From Galeruca laticollis (lineage: Eukaryota; Arthropoda; Insecta; Coleoptera; Chrysomelidae), in contig OY998184.1 in assembly GCA_963921935.1 (NCBI GenBank), positions 33,365,256 through 33,429,255 on the forward strand: DNA of 64,000 nucleotides. Direction: 5' to 3'. Positions 21,790-31,712 of this stretch are shown here, piece by piece; position 1 is the stretch's first letter; every line of letters begins with the position of its first letter. The translations under genes and the position numbers were made by a program. A model generated the notes under the pieces. That model was not told the origin of the DNA. It ran no database searches and saw only the letters and a program-made list of their open reading frames with translations.

Positions 21790-22672
21790 AGTATCCTTGG
21801 TCGTACATTGACTTAAACACCGAGTTACGTAAGGCTGCGAAGAATGAATTTGTTCAAACTCATGAGCAACGCTGTTTTCGGCAAGACCATGGAGCCAGAG
21901 TTTAAAAATAGTACGATTTTCTGTGAAAATCTCATTGCTGTCGAATTAAGGAAGTGCAAATATGGTTAAGTAAACCAATATATGTAGAAATGGCAATTTT
22001 AGATTTGGCTAAAACTATGATCTATAATTTCTACTATGAGTAGTTGGCGAACAATTTTAGCGAAAATCGTACTGTGCTGTATACCGATACCGATAGTCTT
22101 ATATATGAGATTTGAGATCAAGATCCCTATGAAGTAATGAAGACAGATTGTTATAAATGTTACAACACCTCAGACTTTCCAATAGACAACGATTACGGAA
22201 TTACTCCAGTTAATAAGAAGGTTCTTGGGATGATGAAGGATGAGAACGATGGTATAATAATGACCGATTATATTGGTTACGATCTAAATTGTATGCAACT
22301 CGGCTACTAACCTTTGAAGATGGTCTAGCGGAAAAACGAAAACGTCTTGCGAATGATGGTTATGACAAAGATCGCTTTATTCGAAACATCGGAATAATTA
22401 AAAAATCTAGAGGGGTAAAATCGTCAGTTGTGAAGACCGTAATTACATTTGAAGACTATGAGGAATGCCTTGATACCTTCATGCAGAAAATAGTTTCCCA
22501 AAATCTTATTCGTTCCGAGAAACATATAGTCCATTCAATAATTCAGAATAAAGTAGCGTTAAGTCCTGAGGATGATAAACAATTTATTGTTCCTGGTTCT
22601 GATGAAACCCTACCATCGGGGTACTCTTCGATTAATGCTAATATTGATGTCGATGAACTTTCAACCACTTAA
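21790..22672 (+). pseudogene. Polinton/Maverick-type protein-primed DNA polymerase B, C-terminal part
   Basis: Pieces in different frames match family-B polymerase motifs of Polintons and related viruses: PWSYIDLNTELRKAAKNEF (about 21797-21852), LMSNAVFGKTMEPE (about 21860-21900), KPIYVEMAILDLAKT (about 21970-22015), and the catalytic YTDTDSLIYE (about 22081-22110). 22289-22672 is open for 127 codons: LTFEDGLAEKRKRLAND, KKSRGVKSSVVKTVITF and NKVALSPEDDKQFIVPG, the thumb and C-terminal end. Frameshifts or stops occur near 21900, 22040, 22115 and 22300. Only the palm C-motif onward is present; the exonuclease part is missing. It is an old integrated copy and I describe it only as a remnant. Confidence 0.75.
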
Positions 22673-23068
22673 ATATTATTTAGAATATAGCTTAAAATTT
22701 ACATCTCATACCTTTATGACAATAAAAATTATTGTTAAATTAGTTTATTATTGCGATTTATTAAACGTTTCAATTTAATATTCTAATTGTTCGTCAATTC
22801 AATTGTTTTTTGTTTTGACTTACTCTACCCCATTTTTCTCAATACACATGACGTTATCAACTGTCTGAGCAGGGGTGACGTCACCAGCATACAAGACCCA
22901 AGATGGATAATATGCGCACACGACACAAGATGTCTGACGGCTGCCTCATGATCGACACATGTGTAGATCGAATGGAGGCAAAAATAACCAGAATGAACCT
23001 TAGCAATTTCACATGTTATTTTAAATAAGGAATGGTTCCGCGCCCGGCTAGCTCCTTTACTAATAACA
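22673..23068. other. No recognisable gene
   Basis: Non-coding; an 85-codon minus-strand frame (22825-23082) overlaps the LTR and shows no family motif. Confidence 0.4.
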
Positions 23069-23363
23069 TGACACACACACATTTTTGTTCAATTGCGATT
23101 TTGATTATTTCAGATTATTTTATGAATAACTAATATAAATCATATTTTGTAATTGTATTGTTGGACGAATGTGATTGGTCAAAATAATACACGAAATTCA
23201 ATAAAATGACGTGACATGGAGATACAAAAAACGGTTGCACTCATGATTTCCGCAGCTTTTTGATTAAATGCCACTTAAGAGCAATTGTCGTTGTACCTTA
23301 TGAATTGGATCCCGAACAATAAATATTTGTGAAGTTTTATCCTTGGCTCGCCTATATCACGCA
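23069..23363 (+). repeat. Second copy of the Gypsy-type LTR
   Basis: Aligns along its length with 11543-11810 (TTGTTGGACGAATGTGATTGG, GCCACTTAAGA, TGGCTCGCCTA) and ends TCACGCA. It has a ~27-bp insertion near 23285-23315 relative to the first copy. No primer site follows, as expected for a 3' or solo LTR. It may be the 3' LTR of the element whose 5' LTR is at 11543. Confidence 0.6.
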
Positions 23364-23837
23364 ACATTAGTTCAACCTATTGATGAGATTAAAAAAGTGC
23401 TCGATAAAACACGACTCCTATAGGTGAAATTGTTCACAAAGAGTCCATCAAAACCAGTTAACTAGAGAAATATGTGAAATCTGACTTTGTAAAAAGATTC
23501 AGTTCATTACCATAAATCAAGATGAAATGAAATTATGACAGGTCAATTTATGTAGCTTGAAAACGTGAATTTATTGGAATATGAAGGCACAAATGTTGCG
23601 TTTGGTTTCCTGTTAACATCCGTTGTTTTGTGTTTTCACATGTTTCGATCAACATCTTTGCTCCCAAGTTTTACACCCTTATTTAGTTATACCGTACTAA
23701 GGATAGCTAATGAGCCAGGAATATGCAGTCTGCGGTTACCACTCTGTTTCAGAAGACCTTGTTCTATTTGCGTGAATTACCCAAGAATCTTATTGTGTTG
23801 TTGTTGTTCACATATCACACAATATTCGTACATCTTG

Positions 23838-23880
<43 letters not shown>

Positions 23881-24460
23881 TGTTGTAGAATGAATTAGGA
23901 TGTAAATAATAGCAAATTTATTGTCTAGAAATAAAAATATTAATACCTGTCAGTTGTATTTTCAATTTCATTGATTTTAAATATTTATAGTATATTAACT
24001 TATTTCAATAAAATTATATGATCATAAGTGTAAATAAAAATTAATATAAAGTCATGTTATAATCATAACAAACCATCAATAAATCTAACTGAACGCGATA
24101 CGTAACCTGAGACATATTCACATACGAAACGAAAATCAATAAATCTATTTTAACGCAATGCGTAACTTAAGCCACGTAAAATTGTATCGGAAAGTGGAAG
24201 GCAAAACAAAGGCTAAGCGATCAACAAGCTACAATATGATATAAAAACAATTTAGATTTGAATTAAGGGAAAACATATGACCGTAATAGAGTAACATTTA
24301 ATTATTTCCACTTTTGAATAACATAAATTTAAAGAAATATATTTTTATATATGAATGTCTTTGAAAACGGAAATCGTGGTATGATGACAGGAGTACAAAC
24401 TGATAATAAATGAGTTTAGAATGAACAAGTGAAATAGAAATTGAAAACTATTGAGATAAT
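23364..24460. other. Non-coding stretch with TA repeat and a tandem duplication
   Basis: Holds a (TA)n tract at 23839-23880 and an imperfect ~57-bp tandem duplication at about 24075-24190 (AATCAATAAATCTA...GTAAC repeated). The 107-codon frame 23565-23888 is not recognised and ends in the TA repeat. The part after 24200 may be the 5' region of the Penelope-like element. Confidence 0.45.
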
Positions 24461-24585
24461 ATGTTTAATGATATAATAAATAACAAACCAGAATACAATA
24501 TTATTCATGTAAAATTTGGGAAAGTTGGATATGAGTTTGCGACCAACATTAAAAAAAATTACAAAGCAGACGCTATAACTATAGA

Positions 24586-25842
24586 AAATTCCAGAAGTTT
24601 ACGAATTTCCGTAATTACAGAACAAATGATACACACACAGAATTACTAATAGCAAATTTGGAAGCTGGAATAAGTAACAGTACGGCTGAAATCCAAAGTG
24701 ACATAAGGTATGAAGTGAACAACATAATTTTAAATTTTAATAATAAAAAAAATAAACAATTTGATAGTAATTCATCATTTTTTAACAGACTTTTTAGCAA
24801 GACGAGAACATTTTTTAAAGAAAATAGTAATTTATTGGTAACATATGCAGATAAGATAAATAAAACAGTAATATTGAAAAAATTAGATTACAGAGAAAAA
24901 ATGTTACAACTACTTAATGATACTTCTACCTATAAAAAAGAAAGATTCAACCCCACTGAGAAAATTCAAACAGCTGTTAATAAATTAGTCAATAGTTGGT
25001 TTCAATCAAAATTAATAGATAAAATAACAAAAAATAAATTAATGATACATAATTCCCAACCTCCTGCAATCTATGGATTACCAAAACTTCACAAAAATGG
25101 TATACCTTTAAGACCAATTGTAAGTAACGTGCAGGCTGCTACCTACAATTTATCTAAATATTTTGCCGACATACTATCAAATATAATAGGCAAAAATAAC
25201 TATTACACAAAAGACTCATGGGAATTTGTTAAATTTATACGAACTCAAAATGTCCCTAAAAATCACGTATTAATTTCCCTGGATGTCGCATCATTATATA
25301 CGAATGTAGACACAAAACTAGCTTTGAAAATAATTGAAGAAAAATGGGATCAACTAAAAACATACACTAACTTAGATTTAAATGAGTTTCTCAGTGGTGC
25401 TGAATTGTGTTTATCCTCAACATATTTTCAATTTGAGAACAATTTTTATTCTCAAATATTTGGAATAGCAATGGGCTCTCCCATGGCCGCAACGGTTGCC
25501 AACCTTGTTATGGAATGCGTTGAGGAAGAGGTTATTCAATCACTTAGTTTTCAACCAGTATTTTTTAAAAGATATGTAGATGACATAATAACTTGTGTAC
25601 CGAAGGACAAAGTTAATGAAATATTAGATAAATTTAATACCTATAATTCGAGATTAAAATTTACCGCTGAAATGGAAACAGATAATACAATAAATTTTTT
25701 AGACGTGTCTGTCTCATATGACAATAAAGGTAGCATTTTTACAAATTGGTATTCAAAACCACTTGCTTCACACAGGTACACAAGTTATTACTCTAATGCT
25801 CCACTAAGCTATAAAAAAAATGTTATTAGAAAATTTAACTGA
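24586..25842 (+). pseudogene. Penelope-like reverse transcriptase part
   Basis: The frame is open from about 24586 (KFTNFRNYRTNDTHTELL), well before the TTG at 24658, so the true N-terminus is further upstream, probably in the 24461 frame after a one-base shift. Motifs: LLVTYADKINKTVIL, AIYGLPKLHKNGIPLRPIVS, LISLDVASLYTNV (first catalytic Asp), GIAMGSPMAATVANL and FFKRYVDDIITCV (catalytic YVDD), then NFLDVSV. This is a full Penelope RT, which primes on nicked DNA. TGA at 25840-25842 ends it. The stop sits between an extra A near 25832 and a missing base near 25853, so the frame is disturbed only for about 7 codons. Otherwise the catalytic residues are intact. Confidence 0.85.
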
Positions 25843-25854
25843 CAGAGCAGTAAG

Positions 25855-26466
25855 TTGTCGCATCCTAAATTTAGAAAAGAAAATTTAAACAAAATTCACA
25901 AAATATTGTTAGAAAATAATTATCCGTTAACTTTTATTAATAAACACATTAAGAAGAGAGTTCATGCTATTTTCAATTCTAGTCAACAAATAAATCAACA
26001 AGAGATATACATGTCATTACCATATGTTCATGGACTATCAGAAAAAATTACTAAATGTGTAAAAAAACAAAAATTATCAGTGTCTCATAAACTAAAAAAC
26101 AAAAACCAGCAATTCTTTTCAAAAATGAAACCAAAAATTCCAATAAACAAGCAAACGCACACAGTCTATCAAATTCCATGCAATGACTGCAATTGCACCT
26201 ATGTTGGTCAAAGTAAACAATACCTTCAAAAAAGAATTCAAGCACACAAATATGCAAAAACCGATGTCACAGCATTATCAAATCATTGCAAAAATACTGG
26301 ACATAGTTTTAACTTTAACGATGTGAAAATATTGGCCAGGGAAAAAAATGAAAAAGTTAGAACGTTTTTAGAAATGATTAACATTAAAAAAGATCCTAAT
26401 AGCATAAATAATAGAAGCGATATTAGCAATTTAAACATCATCTATGATAGTATTTTGAGAGAATGA
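25855..26466 (+). CDS. Penelope-like GIY-YIG endonuclease part
   Basis: In the same frame as the RT, after the stop at 25840. It starts with the linker LSHPKFRKENLNKI, then NNYPLTFINKHIKKRV and SLPYVHGLSEKI, and ends with the GIY-YIG domain: TVYQIPCNDCNCTYVGQSK (the GIY-YIG pair is VYQIP and TYVGQ, usual for Penelope), KRIQAHK, the ALSNHCKNTGHSFN helix and the catalytic Glu region VRTFLEMINI. The Cys pair C-X2-C (CNDC) typical of Penelope is present. The domain nicks the target to prime reverse transcription. It is complete to the terminal TGA at 26464. As a separate frame it lacks a natural start, so it is really the 3' part of one broken gene. Confidence 0.8.
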   Translation: MSHPKFRKENLNKIHKILLENNYPLTFINKHIKKRVHAIFNSSQQINQQEIYMSLPYVHGLSEKITKCVKKQKLSVSHKLKNKNQQFFSKMKPKIPINKQTHTVYQIPCNDCNCTYVGQSKQYLQKRIQAHKYAKTDVTALSNHCKNTGHSFNFNDVKILAREKNEKVRTFLEMINIKKDPNSINNRSDISNLNIIYDSILRE

Positions 26467-26796
26467 TATTAGCTCTGATTTCTTGCACTTTGCTATAAAA
26501 TTTAACAGCATTAAAATCATAATTTGTCCGTACTAACGATAAAGTATAAAAAGGAAAAATATTAATTATGATAAAAAAATTACAACTAATCTATAGAGAG
26601 ACCAATTTGTATTCAGTTCAATGTCCAAGCAATGCGTGATAAATATGTACCTGTTCAGAAATTGTTTTGTCTTTCATGTGATATCTGAAATAATGAAAGA
26701 AAGGTAATAATTTATATTGTTTTCGTGTAATTTGATTTTATAAATATTGACAGAATTTTAATTTATACATGTAATAATTTCATATTATTTTATTAA

Positions 26797-26830
26797 CCAG
26801 AAGATGACTTCATAAGTCGAAACGTACGTC
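26797..26830 (+). ncRNA. Hammerhead-ribozyme-like motif of the Penelope element
   Basis: GAAGATGACTT-CATA-AGTCGAAAC-GTAC-GTC: GACTT pairs with AAGTC as stem II, followed by the invariant GAAA, a minimal stem III around GTAC and a GTC cleavage triplet. Penelope-like elements are known to carry such minimal hammerheads near their ends. The first core box is not canonical (GAAGATGA rather than CTGATGA). Activity is untested. Confidence 0.6.
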
Positions 26831-26915
26831 GTTATTAAATGTTTTTTAAGTATATTTGACCTTTAATCCAAGAAAGTAACCAAAATATATCTTAAGTGGT
26901 CAAGAAAGTAAATAA

Positions 26916-26919
<4 letters not shown>

Positions 26920-26996
<77 letters not shown>
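26920..26996. repeat. (TA)n microsatellite
   Basis: About 38 TA units, ending directly at the TGTTAATATAG start of the long LTR. Confidence 0.97.
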
Positions 26997-27000
<4 letters not shown>

Positions 27001-28934
27001 AATATAGTTTATTTTATGGGAATTTAATTTGCCCTACGTTGGGCCGACATATTATTATGAATAGAATTGGGTGAGAGAATAGTTAAATTTAATATATATG
27101 ATAAACAGTTTATTTAACCAACATGAAAACTTCTCATCTCAGGGTAGAGTTCAAGTATTTTAGATAAAATGATTTTATAATTTTATATATGTTAGCGCCA
27201 AAGTTAATAAATGCTTTATATTTTTAAAAATAAATTTGTTAATCAGAATATGTTACTTTTTTAATAATTTCAAATTAAATACGGTCCTGTCCTACTCAAA
27301 AAATATCTGCATAGTTCAATCGATTTCATTCAGAGCTTCTGCCTGTGGTAAGTAGATGGTGCGCAAGTCACCAGATGAAATGAATAACTCAAGTAATTTA
27401 AAAACGTTCTTCAAAGGAAAAACAATATTTAATTTAATGAAATTAAATACATTACACTTTCACAAGTGTTTTTGAATAAATTTAACTATCTAAAAGGATG
27501 ACTCTTTCATACAACTTACACGCACTCTGGTGACATATTATTATAATAGTAAAATACAATTATACAACTTGATAAACATATGATTTTTAGAAAATGGCGA
27601 AATACACTCTTAAAAGCGTCTATGCGTCACAAAATTTTAGTTTTTTGCATAAATTGGTAAGTACGCTTGACTTTTTAATATATTAATAAATTAACTTGTA
27701 CTACCTTATTCACTTCACAGTTTTGTTGGTTCACCTTCAATGATCCGTTTCTTTTATTTGTTTCAGATTCTTCTCCTGGAAAAACTCCCTGTTGGCATTC
27801 TGCTTCTACCAGAATAGGAATCGATGCTGTATTTCTTTCAAAGTCCAAGCAGTTTACATAAATTCCATTATTCAGTGTTTTCGAAAAGCTATTGTGGTTA
27901 TTTTACTTCCACAAGACACAAGACACCATATTATGAAATAAAATTCATGGTTAGTATTGTACAACATTCAACAATTCCTTTTTTAATTATTAATATAAAC
28001 TAAACTACTTACACTGATGTATCTTTTGTGAGTATAATGTATTTGTTTTAAATTCTATAGTCAAATTTTGTCTTCCAAATGATTTCAATTGATTTACTTT
28101 ACCAAAAAAATTTTGCTGCTCCAAAATCTCTTCCCAAAAGAAAACCTCTTAGTGAATAGAACCCATAATCAACAAACTTTTTTATTTCGATTTTTTTTTC
28201 GTTAGCAACATAATTGTCGCCGATATGATCCTTTTTAAATGTTTATTTACCAATCAAATTTGACTATTTATTTTATCACTCAAATTCTTCATTTCAACTA
28301 GTGAAATGTTCATCCATTATATCAGGATATTGTATTCTAAGGTTTTTAATTGCTTAGACTTCCTATATTATTTTCATTCAATAATTTTTCCTAGTATTGT
28401 TAAAATGACATTTCCTAACCTCTAAGTATGTATGTCAAATGAATATTCATAATGTTTTAATAGATGACAGCTGTTACCTTTAAATATATATGCAAAATGA
28501 AAATTCGTTTCTTTTTTATGATTCATGTTCTCTGAAATTCACATTATTATATACTTTTCTGCTCTGTTATGTCTAAACAGCTACACTAACTTACTTTACT
28601 GTTTTAATCAACAAATATTATGAGATTAGCTTGACTTCACAGAATAAAGCATTATTAGTTTCTCATCATGAACAAATTCTGATACTTGATTTTTTTAATA
28701 AAAGTTTGGTTAATTTATTTCACATAAATTGTTTATCACACCTATTCGCAATTATCCCTACATTATACAGTCTGTCCTTTCTGTATGCCTTCTCTATCGA
28801 ATAGTGGATCGTACAGATTGTCTCCATTCAAATGTTTAAAAAAAATTTTTACTTAAAAAAATTCTTCTAGATTACAATGCATAATCTTAATTCTTTATTA
28901 TTTGATATACAGGGTGTTTCACTCTACAATAACA
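26997..28934 (-). repeat. 3' LTR (relative to gag-pol) of the long-LTR element
   Basis: 1,938 bp, TG...CA. It contains a plus-strand exon-like series (27594-28159, see separate entry) with a stop codon that the other LTR lacks. Near its right end, ATATACAGGGTGTTTCA (28905-28920) looks like a mariner tip, but it is part of the LTR in both copies. Confidence 0.85.
27594..28159 (+). pseudogene. Three-exon reading frame in the first LTR, with one stop
   Basis: Same structure as the copy at 32310-32875. Exon 1 is 27594-27656 (ATG to donor GTAAGT), exon 2 is 27767-27949 (acceptor TTTGTTTCAG, donor GTTAGT), exon 3 is 28061-28159 (acceptor TTCTATAG, ends TAG). Exon 2 has a TAG in place of the CAG of the other copy (PEQE becomes PE-stop). 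Function unknown. Confidence 0.45.
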
Positions 28935-29037
28935 TCCCCTAAATTTTGCGTTTATCAAATTTTGATGTTCTGAAAAATTTTATTAACGCAAATTTTACCT
29001 TAAACATTCACTATTTTGCTTTTTCTTTACTTCTTCA

Positions 29038-29232
29038 TCAGTTATTGTACTTATATATATCCTTTATATTGAAGACACCTCTTATTTCATCATTTTCCAT
29101 ATATTTTAAAGCATAGCTATTTATCCCGTTTTCATTATCTATAACATATGGTCCCTCGAAAGGTGGTTTCAATTTCGCACATATTTGTTTGTTTCTGTCT
29201 GACACATTACTAATAATACATTTCTTCTTATT
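29038..29232 (-). pseudogene. Gypsy integrase C-terminus (GPY/F module)
   Basis: Minus-strand codons read SNVSDRNKQICAKLKP, PPFEGPYVIDNENG, NSYALKYMENDE and RGVFNIKDIYKY, ending at a TGA. This is the GPY/F module at the end of Gypsy integrases, followed by the strand that usually reads RGVFHVSQLK. No integrase core (HHCC, DDE) precedes it; it abuts early RT sequence across a ~260-bp gap. It marks the 3' end of pol and shows that the middle of pol was deleted. Confidence 0.65.
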
Positions 29233-29496
29233 TCAGGTCGCTGTTACAAAGATGATTCTGGAATCCTGTGTTGCAGTATCCTCTTCAAATAGTTTTAAAT
29301 CTATTTACAATACCATAATTAAATATGTATACAAATTCTTATTTTATTTTTAGGTACATGTTTCATTTACAAGTTTCATCCAAAGGAATTAGTTTAAAAA
29401 ATCATGTTATAAATCCATTTTTGAAAATTCTTTAATGTTCGTTATGCGACTTATTACTTCTACATTTCTCAGAGTCTCTTATATCGGTACAATTTA

Positions 29497-29949
29497 TTAA
29501 TTTATATTTCTTGTGTTACATCTCTCTATAATACCATCCTTTAGCATATTTTGTATCTCTGAATCAACTTCTTTCCTATATTTATAAGGTATGGGATATG
29601 TTCTTATTCTGAAATTTTTTATTCCCTTAACTTCTATCTTATGTACATAGTTATTTGCCATTTTCATCTCTTTTTTAACTAATCCTTTATACTTAATTAT
29701 TAAATTCTTCACTTTCTCAGCATATTCCTTATTTCCACATACTAATTCCAATTCTTCCATTATTTCATCCCTCTCCATATTCCATAACTTCCTATTATCC
29801 TCTTCAAATTCCAATTCTTCCATATTTCCACTCCTCTTTATATTCCATAACTTCCTATTATCCTCTCCAATTGCCAATACTTCCATATTTCCAGTCCTTT
29901 CTATATTCCATAACTTCTTATTATCCTCTTCAACTTCCAATTCTTCCAT
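29497..29949 (-). pseudogene. Protease-RT linker with 22-residue repeats and RT start
   Basis: In frame with the protease segment upstream. Residues 1-65 contain about three copies of a 22-residue acidic unit (MEELEVEEDNKKLWNIERTG and variants), encoded by a 66-bp tandem repeat at 29750-29949. The RT N-terminus follows: HKIEVKGIKNFRIRTYPIPY, KYRKEVDSEIQNMLKDGIIE, the segment that binds the RT fingers in Gypsy Pol. The frame then runs into TAA-rich sequence and no catalytic RT motif follows. The coding potential is therefore limited to a Gag-PR-linker product. Confidence 0.65.
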
Positions 29950-29991
29950 ATTTTCTTCTTCAAATTCAATTCTATTACCATTTAATTCAAT

Positions 29992-30333
29992 CTACATCTT
30001 TTCAAAATCAATTCTTGCTTTATATTTCGTTAATTCATCTATTCCTATAACTATGTCTGATTCTAGATTATCTACTAACAATAATTGCATCTCAACTTCT
30101 TTCCCATCCTTTAATTCAATACTTTGTATTATAGATCTGCTAACTTCACACAATTTCTTTCCGTTTGCTCCTATTAATGTAGTTTTCGGTATTTTAACTA
30201 GCTTATTTTCATAATTTTCAATATTTTCTTCAATTAGTTTTGTTTTTATTATGGACGCTTCCGAACCTGTATCTATTAATATTTTAACAAATTTCCCATT
30301 TAATTTTGCTTTAATTTTTATCAATCCCATCAT
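29992..30333 (-). pseudogene. Gypsy-type aspartic protease
   Basis: 113 codons. KILIDTGSEASIIKTKLI carries the catalytic DTG; VKIPKTTLIGANGKKL forms the flap-side strands; LLVDNLESDIVIGIDELTKY is the ILG-type C-terminus (VIGID). A complete single-domain retropepsin that would cut Gag-Pol. It shares a frame with the upstream Asn-rich segment (TGA between) and with the downstream linker (TAG at 29992-29994 between), so the only interruptions are point stops. Confidence 0.75.
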
Positions 30334-30339
30334 TCATTT

Positions 30340-30787
30340 CAATTTCAAATCTTCCCCAAATTTAATATATTCCCTTGGATGTTCATATGTTATCACTCTC
30401 TCTCTCTCCTTTGAATACTGTTCTCTGTAATTGTTATTTTTGTTGTTATTATATTTAAAGTTTCTGTTATAGTTGTTTTGGTTGCTATCGTTCTTATTTT
30501 AGTTATTGTTATTTCCTGAATTGTTATTATAATTATTGTTATTTTTATAATCTTCATTGTTATTATATCTGTTAATGTAATTATTTTTGTATTTCATCAT
30601 TATATCTTCACGTATCCTAATTGCTATCTATGTACAAAATTATATTTACATATGTTTTTTTTTAATTATTATTTGTTAGTTATAAACTTTTTATTTACAT
30701 GTTGTTTTTGTATCCCTTCTTAACCTTTTACAATTCCTAATTCGTTTTCTAGATTCCAGTCCTATAATACAGCCTTTTTATTCAATT
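30340..30787 (-). other. Asn-rich segment between Gag and protease
   Basis: Minus-strand codons in the protease frame (about 30600-30340) give an Asn-rich run interrupted by Tyr, Arg and Lys, then EHPREYIKFGEDLKLK before a TGA. This is the place where Gypsy Gag proteins usually have CCHC knuckles; none is visible. 30650-30787 is non-coding. Confidence 0.5.
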
Positions 30788-31612
30788 TTATTTTCTTTTC
30801 CTAAATTTCGTTTTATCCTCTTCTCTTATTGTTTGATTCTCTTCTTGTTTCTGTTTCTCTTTGCACGCTTCTTCAACGTTTTGTTGGAACTCCGTTAAAG
30901 TTCTGTCCCATTTTCCTTCTAGGTTTCCCATTCTTTCCTGAGTGTCCTGAACTCCCATTTTGATTTCATTTACTTCTCTTCGAATTTCTCCTTTGAAATC
31001 CTTTTCTTTCTCCTCTATTCCCTTAATTCTGTTGATTTGTAAATTTTCTATTTCCATTATCCGTCCAATCACTTCTCCTCTTATTTCCTGTTTAGTGTCT
31101 TCAATTTTATTCTCCATGTATATGTTTGATTCTTCTAGTTTCTTCTCAACGTGTCCCAATTTTTCTTCCATTAATTTTATGATTAAATCCTTAGTTTGTT
31201 TTATTTCTTCTCTATTTTGATCCATTTTCCCATTCAAATTTCCTTCTATTCTGTTCATATTTTCATTTTGTTTATCCATTTTTCCATTTAAATCTTCTCT
31301 ATTCTGGTCCAATTTTGTATTCATTTCTTCTCTCATATTCATCAAAAGTTGTATTAATTGGTCATTACTAGCTGTATTTCCCCTTCTCTCTTTTGATTCT
31401 TGTTTATTCTCTTGTCCTGTTTCTTCTGACAATGGTAAATCTTCTTCTTCCTGTCCTTGTTCTGCAATATTTTCTTCCAAATTTTCTCTCCCCTGTTCCA
31501 AGTATTGTACCTGAAAATCTCCTCTACCATTGCTCCTTTCTTCTCTTTCCTCATCGGATCTACTTTCGACTCCTACCTGCTTTCCGTCTCTTAATGTCAT
31601 TTTCCGTTCCAT
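30788..31612 (-). CDS. Gag-like coiled-coil protein of the long-LTR element
   Basis: 274 codons from an ATG 100 nt inside the 5' LTR end. Residues 1-85 are acidic and Glu/Gln-rich (ESRSDEEREERSNGRG). Residues ~88-260 form a long predicted coiled coil with near-repeats (MNTKLDQNREDLNGKMDKQ, NLNGKMDQNREEIKQTKD). The tail is basic (KFRKRK). There is no recognisable capsid homology region or zinc knuckle, so the Gag call rests on position (first ORF after the LTR and primer site, upstream of the protease) and coiled-coil content. The frame is intact. Opposite-strand frames here are shadows. Confidence 0.6.
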   Translation of the reverse strand: MERKMTLRDGKQVGVESRSDEEREERSNGRGDFQVQYLEQGRENLEENIAEQGQEEEDLPLSEETGQENKQESKERRGNTASNDQLIQLLMNMREEMNTKLDQNREDLNGKMDKQNENMNRIEGNLNGKMDQNREEIKQTKDLIIKLMEEKLGHVEKKLEESNIYMENKIEDTKQEIRGEVIGRIMEIENLQINRIKGIEEKEKDFKGEIRREVNEIKMGVQDTQERMGNLEGKWDRTLTEFQQNVEEACKEKQKQEENQTIREEDKTKFRKRK

Positions 31613-31693
31613 TTTATGTATTTAAATTCTTTTAATAAAGTCAAAAAAATTATTACAATGCATTTTATTATTACTTACAAAATTTCTATAATA

Positions 31694-31712
31694 GCCCCAC
31701 GTTGCGGTGACA
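31694..31712 (-). promoter_or_regulatory. Primer binding site-like sequence
   Basis: Read on the minus strand directly after the LTR end: TGTCACCGCAACGTGGGGC. It resembles the TGGCGCCCAACGTGGGGC class found after Gypsy 5' LTRs. Confidence 0.6.

Larger units (their letters stand above)
24461..26866 (+). mobile_element. Penelope-like element, nearly complete
   Basis: Order: N-terminal segment (24461-24649), reverse transcriptase (about 24590-25842), GIY-YIG endonuclease (25843-26466), A+T-rich 3' region and a hammerhead-like motif (26797-26830). That is the standard Penelope layout. It is one of the least damaged elements in the window. The 5' boundary is not visible. A (TA)n tract starts ~55 bp after the 3' region. 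Confidence 0.8.

Noticed and set aside
23565..23888. 107-codon plus-strand frame
   Set aside because: No motif, and its last part is the (TA)n tract. I see no splice or start context that supports it.
28905..28920. Mariner terminus (TACAGGGTGTTTCA)
   Set aside because: The same sequence is present in both LTR copies and partly in the older relative at 35442, so it belongs to the LTR. No second terminus or transposase adjoins it.
30960..31635. Hydrophobic plus-strand frames of 80-86 codons
   Set aside because: Opposite-strand shadows of the Glu/Lys-rich Gag-like coiled coil.
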